Part shown: in pieces, positions 11,962 through 24,010 of the stretch
Numbering within the stretch: the stretch's first letter is position 1
How the letters are laid out: every line of letters starts with the position of its first letter
Program-made: the position numbers and the translations under genes
Notes under the pieces: generated by a model
What the model was told of the DNA's origin: nothing
Databases searched by the model: none
What the model saw: the letters and a program-made list of their open reading frames with translations, nothing else
Source: Amborella trichopoda
Lineage: Eukaryota > Streptophyta > Magnoliopsida > Amborellales > Amborellaceae
DNA length: 64,000 nt
Direction: 5' to 3'
NCBI RefSeq assembly: GCF_000471905.2
Contig: NW_006497658.1
Coordinates: 2,256,864 to 2,320,863, forward strand

Positions 11962-12188
11962 CTGAAATTACAAACTACAGCAAAGCAATACTTTGGAAAT
12001 CATTCTGGCAAACACATTCCAATTAATTGATTAAAATTTTCATTGAATCATATAGGTATGTGTATCTCAGAATGGGCACCCAATTATATCATAATGAATC
12101 ACATAAGCATGTCTATAAAGGTTAAGCTTCTCGTAATCAAAGACATAATTGACAAACATACCATGGGTCGTTCTAGTAAAGAGCTTAC

Positions 12189-12214
12189 CTGGTCAGCACT
12201 GTCAACATCATTTT
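12189..12214 (-). other. Possible 26-nt microexon in the SYD leader
   Basis: The acceptor is GATTTTATAG and the donor is CAG|GTAAGC at 12189/12188, which is a strong consensus. Joined to the exon at 11961, it extends the open frame upstream (NDVDSADQ followed by ALDAAIDF). It also offers ATGATG in another frame, giving a short upstream ORF. Confidence 0.35.
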
Positions 12215-13820
12215 CTATAAAATCAATATGCTAAATTCCATAACCAAGGACATAATGTTCAAAATCTAACAATGAGCAGTACAGGTCACAAATCATTCTT
12301 GAGAAATACAGCAAGGAAACCAATGATGGTGCATTATTTAAAGAGACAACCTACAAGAGAAGGCATTCATGCAGAAAGATTTCCACTCATATAAGTATAT
12401 GCTTAATGCACTTGAGCGCAATCACAAGTTTGATTGTATTCCAGATCATATTCTTTCTAAAAGATAGGGTGTTCTTAAGAAAACTCAGAGTGCTAACATG
12501 AATTTCAGTTGCAACTGACGAGGACTTAAAATTTGTGGCTACAAAATAAGGTCCATATTAAATGTGGAACAAGTTCTAATTAGCTGGTAATAAAAACCTG
12601 CCATAATGTAGCATACCTTTTTTAAGATGGTTCAAAGTATACCATATTTTTAAGCATAAGTTATTTGTTCATATATGCAAACTTTGGTCTTTTGGTGCTC
12701 ATTAAATTTTTGGTGTTAATGTGTCAATGTTTTATCACAAACTAGTGAAATGGGATTTTTCATGCATTCTTGTTCACTGTGTGAAAGGAGGCTAAAGAAG
12801 TCATCATCAGCTTCTTTTTTTCTAAATAAGTCATCATCATCTCATTTGAACATTTTCAAGTGTGAAGAGGGAACATGCAATCAACCAAATTGGTAGCAAC
12901 TATAAGTTAGGAGTCTTCTCTTTCATCAAGACACCCAATTAAGAATTCATCTATCAACCACTAGCTGCTTTATCTCTCAGAAAACCTCTTCACCTTCCCT
13001 TTTGCGGCATAGGAGATAACCATATGGTCCCCTCCTCTACTTTCCCTACATGATTTTAGCATACTGCATACAGAATGTTATGGTCCATAAATTTTCCCCA
13101 CCCCACCAAAAAAAAAATATATATATATATATATATATTATGGCCTTACAAAGTAACAGAGTGTAAATGGGAAATAAAAGGCTTTGAAAGCAAAACAAAA
13201 ATGCATTAGAAATTGTCAAAAATGGACACATGCACGATATAAATTAAACTAATGCATTGCTACAAAACCAGCCTCTAACATGCTTAACACTACAAGTTTC
13301 AGCCATAGCTAAAGATCACAATTTTGATAAATATCTTTGTCAAGTGAAGTCATTACTCACGAAAATGAACAAACCTGATTTCTCATTTTCGTAGCATATG
13401 AAACGGAAAACATGCATAAACCACGTTCATAGAGTATTTCGCATGATTCTTCACAGCTGAGAGAAAATAACTAAATAACCTAATAAATTTAACATAATTC
13501 AAAACCACCATTTGTGATATTCGAGATTCTCACTAGAAAAAATAAGAATAAGAAACACAAAATTACTTCATATTATGAGGCCTGGGTAACCGAACCAAAA
13601 ACTCAGATGAGATAAAAAGCATCAATCCGCTGGAATTCGGCAGGGCATCCATTCAAGCACCGAAGCGATGATAATATGAATCGAAAAACCGCAAACTTTA
13701 CCCAAAATTAAGAGTACATAAAGCTTTACAACAGAACTTACTTGTAAAACCTAAATCTAACAGAGCATATGAATTCATTTATTGATAAAAGAAAAGGCTT
13801 CATATGAAGGAGGATCGTAC
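12215..13820 (-). other. Leader intron DNA of the SYD gene
   Basis: AT-rich sequence with a (TA)n run at about 13107-13139 beside an A-run. Nothing else is recognised. Confidence 0.5.
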
Positions 13821-13945
13821 CTGTGAATTTAGGGCCTTTTCTGGTCTAACCCAAACGATTTAGGCCATGAAAAGAAGCTGCGTTTCTTTTAGTATTACTC
13901 CATTTACTGCGATATACAGCGCCTCTTATTATTAGAGGCCTGTCT
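13821..13945 (-). other. Probable first (non-coding) exon of the SYD gene
   Basis: The exon ends AAATTCACAG|GTACG at 13821/13820, a good donor. A TATA box lies about 30 bp above the proposed start near 13945. No long open frame is present. The limits are inferred and not measured. Confidence 0.45.
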
Positions 13946-13973
13946 TTTGTTTTTCTCCTTTCTCTTTCTGTCC

Positions 13974-13980
13974 TTTTATA
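13974..13980 (-). promoter_or_regulatory. Putative TATA box of the SYD gene
   Basis: The minus strand reads CATTATAAAAGGACAG. It lies upstream of a first exon with a good donor and 2.3 kb above the SYD ATG, with introns in the leader. Confidence 0.4.
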
Positions 13981-14070
13981 ATGGGGAAGTGGTATATTTT
14001 GTGGCAGGCACAATATGCTCATCTGGTGATCACCGTCCATCAGTGAATTGGACGGTAAGACATAATACAT

Positions 14071-16249
14071 CCCTGAACACCTAGATTAAATGTCATTTTA
14101 TTGGGACCGACATTCTGACCTTTGCCGTTCAAACTTGTTATGTGACGGTGATGGATCCCTACTTTGATCATATTGGCGGTAGGGCGTAGTTATATTTCAC
14201 TTTCCAATATAGAAATCACCATAAGATTGTAAAAAATTACTACTGGCCCAAATAATCTATTATTAGAAGGATTTTGTGAGTTTGATTCATTTATTACAAG
14301 TCACTATGAGATTTATGATCTATATCATGGTAAACATTAATATTAAAAATAATAATTTCAACAAATAATAATAATATCTTTGGAAAAAGTACGTATATAT
14401 CCGTTATAGTTTCCGTTATTACCAAAATATCAAATAGTTTCCATTATTACTGGAATGTCCATTTTTTCACTTCATAACAAAAAAAATTAAAAAATATTGT
14501 TTTACCCTTTTTCGGTTGTTTTCGATGGATTTTCGATTGTTCAAAAACCGAAAATAAACTAATTTCGGTCTTTGAACAACCAAAAAATCGCGGGACTCGT
14601 TTAAACTTCTGGTTCAACACTTTGGTGCTCCAGCTTCACTTTGGCACTCCACCTTCTCTGCTCTGTGATTTTTTTCTCTCTCTCTCTCTTACCTCTCTCA
14701 CAATAAAACCTATTGTTTAGATTTGGTTACAAGGTTTTTGATGGATTATTACTGCATTAGACGGATTTTGAAAGCATTTGACGGATATAAAATATGTAGC
14801 GAAGGTATGCATATAACGATTTGTTGTTCGATTTTAGAAGTTTACGTTGCATAAGATTATGATTTAGGGTTTCACACTTGAATATAAGAGGTCGATTTAA
14901 GGTTTATGTGAGGGATTTCACAGATCTATGAGTACGACAATTTGTTTGAGTCATATTTTAAGAAGTGTAAATTTTTGGGGTTTTTAAGAATTGTAAATTT
15001 GGGGTTTTGTTTAGAACTTTAAATTTATACATGAGTTTTTGAGTTAATTTTGTTTTTTAGCTGCCAACTTTAGTGTATTTGGAACAAGAAAATTATGTGG
15101 ATTGATAAAATTACATTTTTTTGTTGAAAATTATGTGGTTTTTTTATATGTAGTTCTCAGTATTTTCTGGTAAAAAATAGCAATAAGACTCTGATTTTGC
15201 TTGTGTTTCAATTTTGGTGATGGGTACTTTTAGTTGGAAGTGGGGGTTTGTAGTTTGTACCATTAGGTGCACAATAGTGACTGCCCATTTCAATTTTTCC
15301 TCTTTGCAATGAAGGATACATGATAGATAACACCTTGAGAATTGTTTGGATCCATTGAGAGCTCTTATGGTGTAGTGTTCTCAAGAGAGATTTATAATAT
15401 TGATTCTTTTGCCATGCAATAATCATTAATTGTCAAACCTTGTGTCATTTTGCCATGCAAGAATCATTTTTGCTCATTTATGCTAATTTGCTGTAATTGG
15501 AGCTCATAAGTGACTATGTGCTACAGTGAATATTCGATCTACATTGAATATGTGCTAGAAGTGGTGAATATTGTCGAAGTTTACATTGATATTCTTAAAT
15601 GTCAAAAGTGTATTGATTTATTCTATATTTTTTTATGGCTAATTTGGCCTTACCAAGTATGAGCATCAAATTACTATTTATATTTGCGAGAGGCAAAATA
15701 TTGTATGATGCTTTGAAGTGCAAAAACTAAAACTTACCAAGCACGGTTGTGCAATGACTATCCAACAAAGAGAAACAACTGACTTCGAAAGAATGATGAT
15801 AAATTTGGTTGTATAGTGTATGAAAAAAAACTTAAATTCATATCTTACATTTTATTGTTAACTTTGATAGAGTGTTATCTTAATAAAGAGCTGATTTAAT
15901 TTGTTGATAGATTGAGCAGCTTAAAAATGGAGATTTGTATCTAAATTATGATGCATGTATTGAACATTTTGCAAATGCTTGGGGTTTCAATGAAAATGAA
16001 TCGTGTCCATCCAGATTAGGGACATTCATCCTATTTCATATGGGAAGGACAGGTATATGCATATATTCATCTGTCTTTTCCATTAGTTTATTATTTTTCA
16101 ATAAATTGTAGTCTAATTTAAATATCATATGGGAAGTACATGTATATATGTTGGGACTCATAAGTTGTCTATCTGTTGTATTCCATGAAAAACAATAAAT
16201 TATAATCGATAAAAAGACTTTTCAATTAAAAGATTGGCATCTAAACGAT
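14071..16249. other. Intergenic DNA
   Basis: AT-rich. Around 14528-14560 is GATTGTTCAAAAACCGAAAA, with a loose direct match (GATTGTTCAACAACCAAAAA) at about 18627. A short CT run lies near 14675. At 15910-16050 there is a plus-strand coding-like stretch (LKNGDLYLNYDACIEHFA) that may be the degraded start of the plant-mobile-domain pseudogene that follows. Confidence 0.45.
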
Positions 16250-17989
16250 GAGCAAGTTTAATTAGTGAACGCTTCTGAGTTGGGTGCTCTATTTATTATC
16301 CAGCCAGGTCACATTGATCATCCTTTGGTCACAGCCAATGCAGAGAGTTGGCGTTATAAGACCAATTCATTTTATTACAACATTCAAATTGATGAGATGA
16401 CACCTGTATCGTTTGATGTTTACGAGAAATTGGGACTGGTTGTGGGTGGCGACCCTATTATATGTTGTCCTATTAGTGACCTCCGAGAGTTCATAAAAAA
16501 CAATTTGGTTATAGTCTCTACTGAAGGTAACTTGACAGTTATCAAGCACTCATAATTGAAGGCCAAGTTTCATATATTGCCACATGATGCAACCCATATG
16601 CAAGTTGTTAGATATACCCGAGCCTACATTCTTTACCTCATCAACATCACCATTTTCGTAAATTCATCGGTTGCAACAATGCCAACGAGGTACTTACAAT
16701 TCTTTGAGGATATTGAAGAAGCCGGCAAATATACTTGGGGTGCTACAACCCTCGCATATCTTTATCGTTCCCTTTAAAAAGCTTGTGCTTTCAAGCGAAG
16801 ACATTTTAGTAGTTCAACCACTCTTATGCATGTAAATTATATTTTTGTATCTGATATAAGCATAATAGTTTAGACTATTTTCAAAAAAAATATTACTTGT
16901 CATATTTCGATATAATGCAGTGTCGGTCTTATGAACATGTTATGTATATGAGGCCCATACAACATAGTATCTCTCCAAATATGCATAAAGCAAAAAGATG
17001 AGAGCCACTAAAGAATTATTATGGCAATCCATATAACCTGATGCCTCCCATTAGACAAGAATTCGATAACCTCCAACCTAATGAGGTTAGTGTGTACTTT
17101 GGTATTACAATATTTATCATTGATTAATTTTAATTGTATTTAAGTATTTGTAGTTATTTATTGACTGATTATCTTATGTTTGATTTCATAATAGGTAATA
17201 TATAATCCCTATTTCAAGCTTGATGTGGCCATTTCAGATGATAGGTGGCAGGCATTTGAAACCACAATGTGATTAACGACCCTGATATTTGATGATATTA
17301 TCGAGCCGTATACGTCAGATCGTGTGTGCCTGTAGTTTGGAGCAAAACATGGCATTCTAAAAAATCTCATATATGTTGGTAAGAGGTCTAGTAGACAAGG
17401 TGGGCAGCGAGATTAGAGAAATATAATTTCTAAAAAGATCCATCATTGGTTGACTCGACATGAGCACATGATACCAGGCATTGAAGTGGATACTGCCAAT
17501 GGGTTGCCCTTAGACGAGTACAATGCCTGGTACAATTGAGTGTCCCATCCATTTATTCACAATGTCACTAATCCACCAAAAGACATATTACAACCTATTA
17601 ACCAGGAAGAATAATAAGTTGTTCCTGCACATGAACCACAATATATAATGAGACCTTGAAGTTATGATGACTAGTTGGTATGTTTATATTGACGTAAAAA
17701 TTGTTTTAATTTTATACTTAACTATTAGCTCCATGAAATTGTTTAAATATTATAATTACCTATCTCATTTTTGCAGGTTAGTGCATTTTAGGCGAGTACA
17801 ATCATGGTAGCTGAGGCACTTGCACTTAGACATAAATGGTATCCTGAAGTTTATAATCGCGTTAACAACGCGTTTGAAATAATGTCTAAGTTTGTGCTTG
17901 TGGACATGGATGATATAGAAGCCAGGATGGAATTTTACGACGTCAAGTTAATGACAAAGCTGCACATGATGAGCCCAGACAAGAAGTAG
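16250..17989 (+). pseudogene. Plant mobile domain (PMD, MAIN-like) gene remnant
   Basis: Plus-strand frames show the conserved order of the PMD family: ESWRYKTNSFYY then EMTPVSFDVYEKLGL (16265-16552), YTRAYILYLI then YTWGATTLAYLYRSL (16556-16777), VIYNPYFKLD and LIFDDIIEPYTSDRVC (about 17194-17335), HHWLTRHEHM (about 17440), and a C-terminal helical segment starting MVAEALALRHKWYP (17804-17989). The frames are broken by stops (after KHS at 16553, in ETTM|stop at 17271, and others), and an intron-like gap lies at 17090-17195. PMD proteins (MAIN, MAIL1) are nuclear plant proteins. The domain is also carried by Mutator-type and Ty3 transposons and spreads with them. With several stops and no intact frame this is a pseudogene or transposon cargo. 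I found no flanking terminal repeats to decide which. Confidence 0.72.
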
Positions 17990-19490
17990 TGGGTGAAAGT
18001 AATCAGGCTATAGAAGACCTGGCTCCATCCACACAACCTGCAGTTGAGGAGTCCAAAAGGCATGATATGCGAAAGAAGCAGTACAGCCCAAGAGAAGGTG
18101 ATCGTTGTAATGTAATGGTTTTTTTGGCAACCTGCAGTCTTTTTGGTAATGTTATTATTATTATTTTAACTGTTGTAATGTTATCATATTGTAATAAACT
18201 CTCGAGCAATGTAATGGTCTTTTTGGCAATATTTGAGTGTTTTGAGTTTGTATACATGCATTTTAATTTTTTTATTTGTTTAATTAGGCTTAGATGATTA
18301 TGATGAACTCAACTATAAAAACTACTTATTTTACAGAATTAACATGAACCTAAAATAAAACTGAACTCAACTATAAAGACTACTTATTTTATAGAATTAA
18401 CATGAACCTAAACTAAAACTGAACTCAACTATAAGCCTACTGAACTTGTGGTTTTATAAAGAAAGAAAAAGAAAAGAAAGAGGAATGAGATGAATTGTAT
18501 CAATATTTCGATTTTTTTTGTAGTGTATATATATATGGGAAGGGAAGTAACGGATTGGTAACTCAGAATTTGGAGGAAAAATAAAGAGTCTTTTCAGCAT
18601 TTCTTGATTTCATCAGTAGTCTTTTTGATTGTTCAACAACCAAAAATATCATTGTGCAACGCAAATAATCCAGCTAGTTCTCAATTGTCAGTTAGAGTAT
18701 AATTTTTAATATATTACAGAGATACACACACATGTATAAGTGTAATTTATATATTAGTAGTTTTGTAACAACTAGGCAATGAAATCTTGATAGAAAGATA
18801 AATAAATAAATAAAGTAAGTTTGTAATCCTAATCTCACTAGTCATTATCCTATTAAGATAAAGTAAATTTGTAATCCTAATCTCACCAGTCATTATCCTA
18901 TTAAGATCAATTTCTCTTAAAATAGAATCAATCTCACTTATAAACCATTAACCATATTTATAAATTTGACAATCAATCTCACTTATAAGTTATAAATTGT
19001 TAACTATATTTATAGACTCAATTAATGGACCATATTTATAGACTATGCATCCTATCTCTATATGCACCCATTTTAAATATCACATACCATATTATGTATA
19101 GACTTTATATAGTTCAATACATACATACGTATCGGCTAAATATTATTTATTACGAAACTTGATAGCAACTTCAAAACATATATATGTCATACATATTGTT
19201 TTTTAGATGAACTCATAAAATTCAAAGAATTTGATATAAGACAACCTGGATATCAAACTTCATTATAATAGATATACACCATAGATAGTTTCCTTTATAT
19301 AATGAATATCGAGGGTTAGCGATTGATTATATAACAACAACACTTAGCTACAATTAAATAAATTCTAAGAAATTTGTTACATGTAGAAAGTATAGTTATG
19401 ACTTTTTATTGGAGATAATATATCAATTTCACTACTTCAGTTTTCTTAAACTATATAAATATAGTTTTTGTTAATTGAGTCGTAAGAATG
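17990..19490. other. Intergenic AT-rich DNA
   Basis: Contains short local duplications, for example the AACTATAAA(A/G)ACTACTTATTTTA pair at about 18312 and 18370, and TAATCCTAATCTCAC repeated at about 18822 and 18871. No gene or transposon ends are recognised. Confidence 0.5.
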
Positions 19491-19870
19491 ACAACTTTTT
19501 TTTTTAACATTTAACAATGACTTTCATTAAGATAGAGCTGAGCTTGAAATTACAAAATGCAATAGAAAGAAGAGAATAAGAAATAAAGAGACTAAGCTCT
19601 GTACTCTAAAATAACCCACACGAGACAATCAAAGCATTAGCAACCCTCAATACCTATAGGCCCAAAACACACTAGCAACCTTAGAAACCCTGCAAAAGCA
19701 AGGACAACAGCTTCCACATGCAACAAACTCCTTAGCATCCCACTATAACTGAACCACCACTAATATCGTTCAAAATATTCTATCAATAGAACTCACAAGC
19801 CAAGGTTGGAACAAGCATCAACCAGCACGAGATAAATGGTGTCGAAGATACCTGACAGTGTAGCGGTGGG
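19491..19870 (-). mobile_element. Possible LINE/retroposon 3' tail
   Basis: On the minus strand the sequence runs through TTTGTAATTTCAAGCTC and ends in an A-run (T-run on plus at about 19498-19505), as a 5'-truncated retroposon would. No coding domain is left and no target-site duplication was established. Confidence 0.35.
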
Positions 19871-19879
19871 GTTGGGCAC

Positions 19880-20744
19880 AATCAGTGGCCAAAAAGCATG
19901 GTTTAAAAGAGAAAGAAAGCGATAGCAGAGAAGAAGAAAAAAGAGAACAAGAACTGGATAAGAGTTGGGATCAAGCCAGCAAGAAAAAACCAGGCACTAA
20001 AAGGGAAGGGACCAACATAAAAAAACTCTCTGAAAAAATGTATCATACAACAATACACAGGGTTCAAAAAGGCTAATAAACTAACCGTCTCCTTGTCTGT
20101 GTTGCACAAAATTTCATGGGCGGCGGTAAAACTTGCCTCAAGCCTCAAGTCAAAACCCAACCCTGTCTGGCGCATTGACGTTTGACCTTCTTGGATGTGA
20201 CTAGGATTTTCAGTTTGCGAGGGGCATTTGAGAAAAGCATCAGCTATAAAAGGGGGGTGAACCCCATTTTCACTGTTTTCACCGAAAGAAAACTTAAGGT
20301 AAAAAAGTTGAACGGTGAGGGTGAGGTTTCCGACAAGAGCTTCGGCAAACACAGAGCATTCCGACAAGGGTTAGAGGGAGTTTAAGCGAGCAGGGGAGGC
20401 TCCAGTCAAGCAAGGAGGCACCTGCGGGAAAGGAGACAGGATTTCCTCAGAGTTGCAGGAGTTTCTTGACAACGCAGGGAGTTTTTCGGCGAAACAGGGA
20501 AACTTCGGTCGTAATTTTAAAAGTTTTGGCAAAGGGAAGAAGGGGCAGAAATTACAGCAGAGGGCTGCTCAGAAATTTCCGCTAGTTTTCAGCAATTTTC
20601 CGGCAGGTGCGCGTTGTTTTCCCCGTGACTTAGGGAAAGGTCGCAAAGGGTTTTCGACAATGGCAGGGGGTTTCCGACAATGGCAGGGAGCTTCTGGCAG
20701 AGAACCCAAAGGGTGTAAGGAAACAAACCATCGCTAAAGGTGGA
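19880..20744 (+). mobile_element. LTR/leader-like fragment with TATA box, fused to the Ty3 element
   Basis: The plus strand has CAGCTATAAAAGGGGGGTGA (TATA box at 20245-20252), followed by a G-rich leader with repeated TTCCGACAA(G/T) words. This resembles the U3/R region of a plant gypsy LTR. The right edge coincides with the point where RT homology stops (about 20745), so two elements are joined here. Open frames inside it look like translated leader sequence rather than genes. Confidence 0.4.
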
Positions 20745-21065
20745 CGGTTGCGGGAAGTCATCCTTGGGACAGCCGGTATTCAAGTCGCGAAAGTCAATGC
20801 AAACCCTGATTTGGCCATTATTCTTCTTAACTGAAACAATATTTGCTAGCCATTTCAGGTACTTGACTTCACGAATGAAGCCTGCTTGTATGAGTTTTGT
20901 CAATTCAATATCTATCTGTATTTCGAGGTCAGGCCTAAACCTCCTTGATTTCTGTTTGACAGGTTTAACAATCGGATCGATGTCGAGACAGTGAACGACG
21001 ACTTGAGGGTTTAAACTAGGCATCTCATGGTAATGCCAAGCAAAGATGTCTCGGTTTGCTCACAA
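20745..21065 (-). pseudogene. Ty3/gypsy reverse transcriptase, N-terminal fragment
   Basis: It reads FAWHYHEMPSLNPQVVVH just before PVKQKSRRFRPDL, KLIQAGFIREVKY and IRVCIDFRDLN, then CPKDDFPQP, the hallmark N-terminal run of plant gypsy RT. Homology stops near 20745, before the catalytic YxDD motif, so the enzyme cannot be active. An in-frame TGA separates it from the linker region upstream (after FTTFL). Confidence 0.9.
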
Positions 21066-21533
21066 GAAAGTAGTGAAATTTTTTTTCTCTTCTGGAGACA
21101 TATTCGCTGAAATGAAAGTAGGTCTGGGGTCGGCTTCGTCTCCAAGATTTATCTCCTCGAGCTCATCAGTTGTGGCTTGACCGCCTTCTTCCCATTCTTC
21201 CAGGGCCTCTTGTAACTCTTCCTCGTTGTTTTCAGAGGTCTTTTCATTAACCTCTACCTCAAGTGCCGAGACTGACGATCCTGACATCTCTGCTTCAAAG
21301 CGGGCTCCAGGGTAGGTCCTGATTTCTGCATCTTTGTTAAACCGAGGGACAAAAGGGTCAACCTCAAAAGTGGACAGCATATCAGGCTGTAAGGGTTCGA
21401 TTTGGAAGCCATAGGGAGATTGAGATTCAGCGATTGTGGGGTGAGGAGCGTCCCCATAAGAATCACATGGTCTTTGCATGAGTGTCTGCAGTGTTTGCCC
21501 CGCACTGGCTGGTACTTCATAGACTTGTACCAT
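21066..21533 (-). pseudogene. Ty3/gypsy polyprotein linker before RT
   Basis: An acidic 157-codon frame containing EEWEEGGQATTDELEEINLG and DPRPTFISANMSPEEKK, the phrase that precedes RT in these polyproteins. It ends at an in-frame TGA five codons after FTT. Part of the protease-linker region. No clear D-S/T-G protease triad was identified. Confidence 0.75.
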
Positions 21534-22699
21534 GTGGCAAGCTTCTTGAGAATAAAAGCTCTGCCCCCTTGATTCTCTTAGTCTCTGCTCAAAGTCGGGC
21601 TCAACGGGCCACTGGGGTTTCTTTGGCTTTGACTTTTGTGTTGCTTTAAAGAAAGTAGTTCTGCTTTGGCTCGAGCTGCTAGGGCGTCTGTAACTTTTAA
21701 GAATCCAACTGCCAACCGTTTCCGTTGCGTCCTGCTTAGGTTGATTCCTTCAAATTCTCTGTCGAGAGCCTTGAAGTCTGGACATTTCAAGGTTGTACTT
21801 GCAAGAGATATTGGGGAAGAAGGATGAGAAGCATAAGAAGAAGAAGAATGAGAAGGGTCAGAAGGTGGGGAACTTTTAAGGTCATTCCCCTCATCGGACC
21901 GATCTGGGTAGCTTTATACATCATCACCATGGTTGGAAGTGTGCAGGGAATCTTTCAGGTCTTTCCCCTGCTTAGACCATTGGGGGGTGCTTTTAACGTC
22001 GTCATCCTAATTGGACGTGCTCTGAGGAAAATATAACTTGGGAACGTCCTCTTGATGGGATGGAGATGGAAGGAGGATCGTGCCGGGGATAAAGTCCAGT
22101 AAAGTTGGCTGTGGGAGAAGAGGCCTAAGAAATTCATGCTCGGCTAACAATTGAATCATCTTGTTTCTCTGGCGAGCAGCCCTTGGTGCCTGTCTCCTTA
22201 TGGTTTTCTGAGGTGGTGCTTGATTCGTCTCGCTAGGCTTGTGAACAGCCCTAGCTTGGCAAACTACTTCTCTCTTTACAGACTTGAGTCTGCTTCTCCC
22301 ATGGTGGACTATTCATGGATGGGAAGTCAAGGGTTCAACAACATTTGAGTCATCTTTACCCAAGTATTGAGTTGGTAGGTTCTGCTGCACCGGTGGAGCA
22401 GTGGCTTGGGGATCACTTATTGGAACGTTGTAAGACTCTTGACATTTTTGTATTTTCTTTACGATTATATCATGGAAACTGGTACATTCGCACAGAGAAT
22501 GCCCCCATATCTAGTGGTATGGGCACCAACGGTCCTCAGTTCCCCAGGCAAGGAGTCGGGGCTGCCTTGCCGGTTTCGGTATGATAGACCTTCTTGAAGC
22601 ATTATAACGGAAAAGGCGTGAAGGAGACCAAGTGTTTCGTCTTCCTCTTGGACCGTTACTGCATGGGATTATTCTGCTGCCCCGAATGCCTTCTTAGTC
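21534..22699 (-). pseudogene. Degraded gag-protease region of the Ty3 element
   Basis: Broken minus-strand frames, including one at 21790-21578 (FKALDREFEGINLSRTQRKR). They are interrupted by stops and lie between the knuckle-bearing gag end and the acidic linker. No intact domain. Confidence 0.5.
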
Positions 22700-24010
22700 T
22701 TCAAGCTTGATCTAACCCTTTTGAATCAGAGCCTCGATAATGTCTTTTAGCGTGAAGCAGTCATCCGTGGGGTGATTGATCCTTCGATGGTAAACGCAAT
22801 AATTTGCCTGAGTATCGAGCCAACTTGTTCAAGGAACTTGGCCTGTGGAAGCTTGATCATGTTATGTTCCAATAATAATCGAAATAGTGCAGGCTCTTTC
22901 TCAAAGGGGTAGACCTTGTTCCTATGTCTGGCCCAATAGTCATCCCGATTAAGATTCGCAGGTGGGGGTACTTGGTTGTACGACTATTGTTGCTTGCCTG
23001 CTTGAGGCGTTGTCTTTGTTGTGCTCACCCCTTTGGAGAGATCCAAAGTTTGGGAGGGAGCCTTATTTGGATCAGTGAAAGTGAAAGCTGCACTGATCAC
23101 TCCTTTTTGTTGGTTACCCTGGGTGTTAGTCCGAGAGCTACCATTGGCCCGGTTGTTTCCCGAGCTTGCGGACGATTGTTGTAACCCACTATGGTGGCGT
23201 GATAGGCTTTCTATGCGGACCGATTTAGAGATCAACTCTGACATGGAAGTCAGATTGGAGGCCTCGATATGTAGAGCAATTTCAGGTCGCATGTTCGGTA
23301 CACAAGTTTGAACTACTTCCTTCTCAGGCATGGGATTGGGATGGCGAGCAGCTAAATTTCTCCATCTTGATATGAACTGGTCCACGGGCTCATCGGGATC
23401 TTGGGTCAGGGTGAGAAGCTCGATGGTTTGAACCTCTCTTTCGACCTCCTAGAAACACTGGTGGAACAGTTTCTCCATTTCCTCCTAAGTATGCACCAAG
23501 TTTGGGGAAAGTCGAGCACACAACTGAAAAGTTAGGCCGTCAAGGGTTACAACAAACTAACGGAGAAGGTGTCTCCCATCAGCCGTTGTTTCTCGACACG
23601 CTGCCTAGAAGTGAGCGATATGCTGGTTCAGGGACGTAATTCCATTCAATAGGACAAATTTTCGTTTCTTGTAATCTGAGGGAAACGACACCTGGACAAT
23701 GTATGAAGGGTACGGCCTTTGATAAGGTGTTGCACCCTATATCCTCGGAATTTGTTTATTCTTCAAGCTATGGGTCACCATAGTATCAATATCGGCCTAT
23801 GAGGCAGGGTGAGGGATAGAATTGTCCTGTGAGGCAAAATTAAGGGGTTGCCTTGGAGGTGCACCGTCTGAGTGATGGGAATTGACTTCATGGTTAGCTG
23901 ATTGTCGTGCAGCATTTATAAGACCAATCTTCTCTATCATTGCGTGCACCATATCTTCGAACTTGTTCATGTGTTCGTCCTGCAAGTCAGGTTCATTTAT
24001 AACCATTACG
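22700..24010 (-). pseudogene. Ty3/gypsy gag remnant with variant zinc knuckle
   Basis: The frame at 23385-22984 begins MDQFISRWRNLAARHPNP, matching the gag core motif (typically FxxRWR), and continues to EIALHIEASNLTSMSEL. Further along, about 22794-22748 encodes CVYHRRINHPTDDCFTLKD, a C-x2-H-x4-H-x4-C knuckle. Upstream, 24006-23797 (MVINEPDLQDEHMNKFEDMV) looks like the gag N-terminal part. Stops (for example near 23450 and 23490) break the frame, so no functional gag is expected. Confidence 0.75.

Noticed and set aside
14528..18657. Transposon boundaries around the PMD pseudogene
   Set aside because: The GATTGTTCAA(A/C)AACC(G/A)AAAA words at each side are short and in direct, not inverted, orientation. 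Insufficient for terminal repeats.
20453..20994. Plus-strand frames across the Ty3 RT region
   Set aside because: Part is the complement of the RT fragment, the rest is LTR leader sequence.
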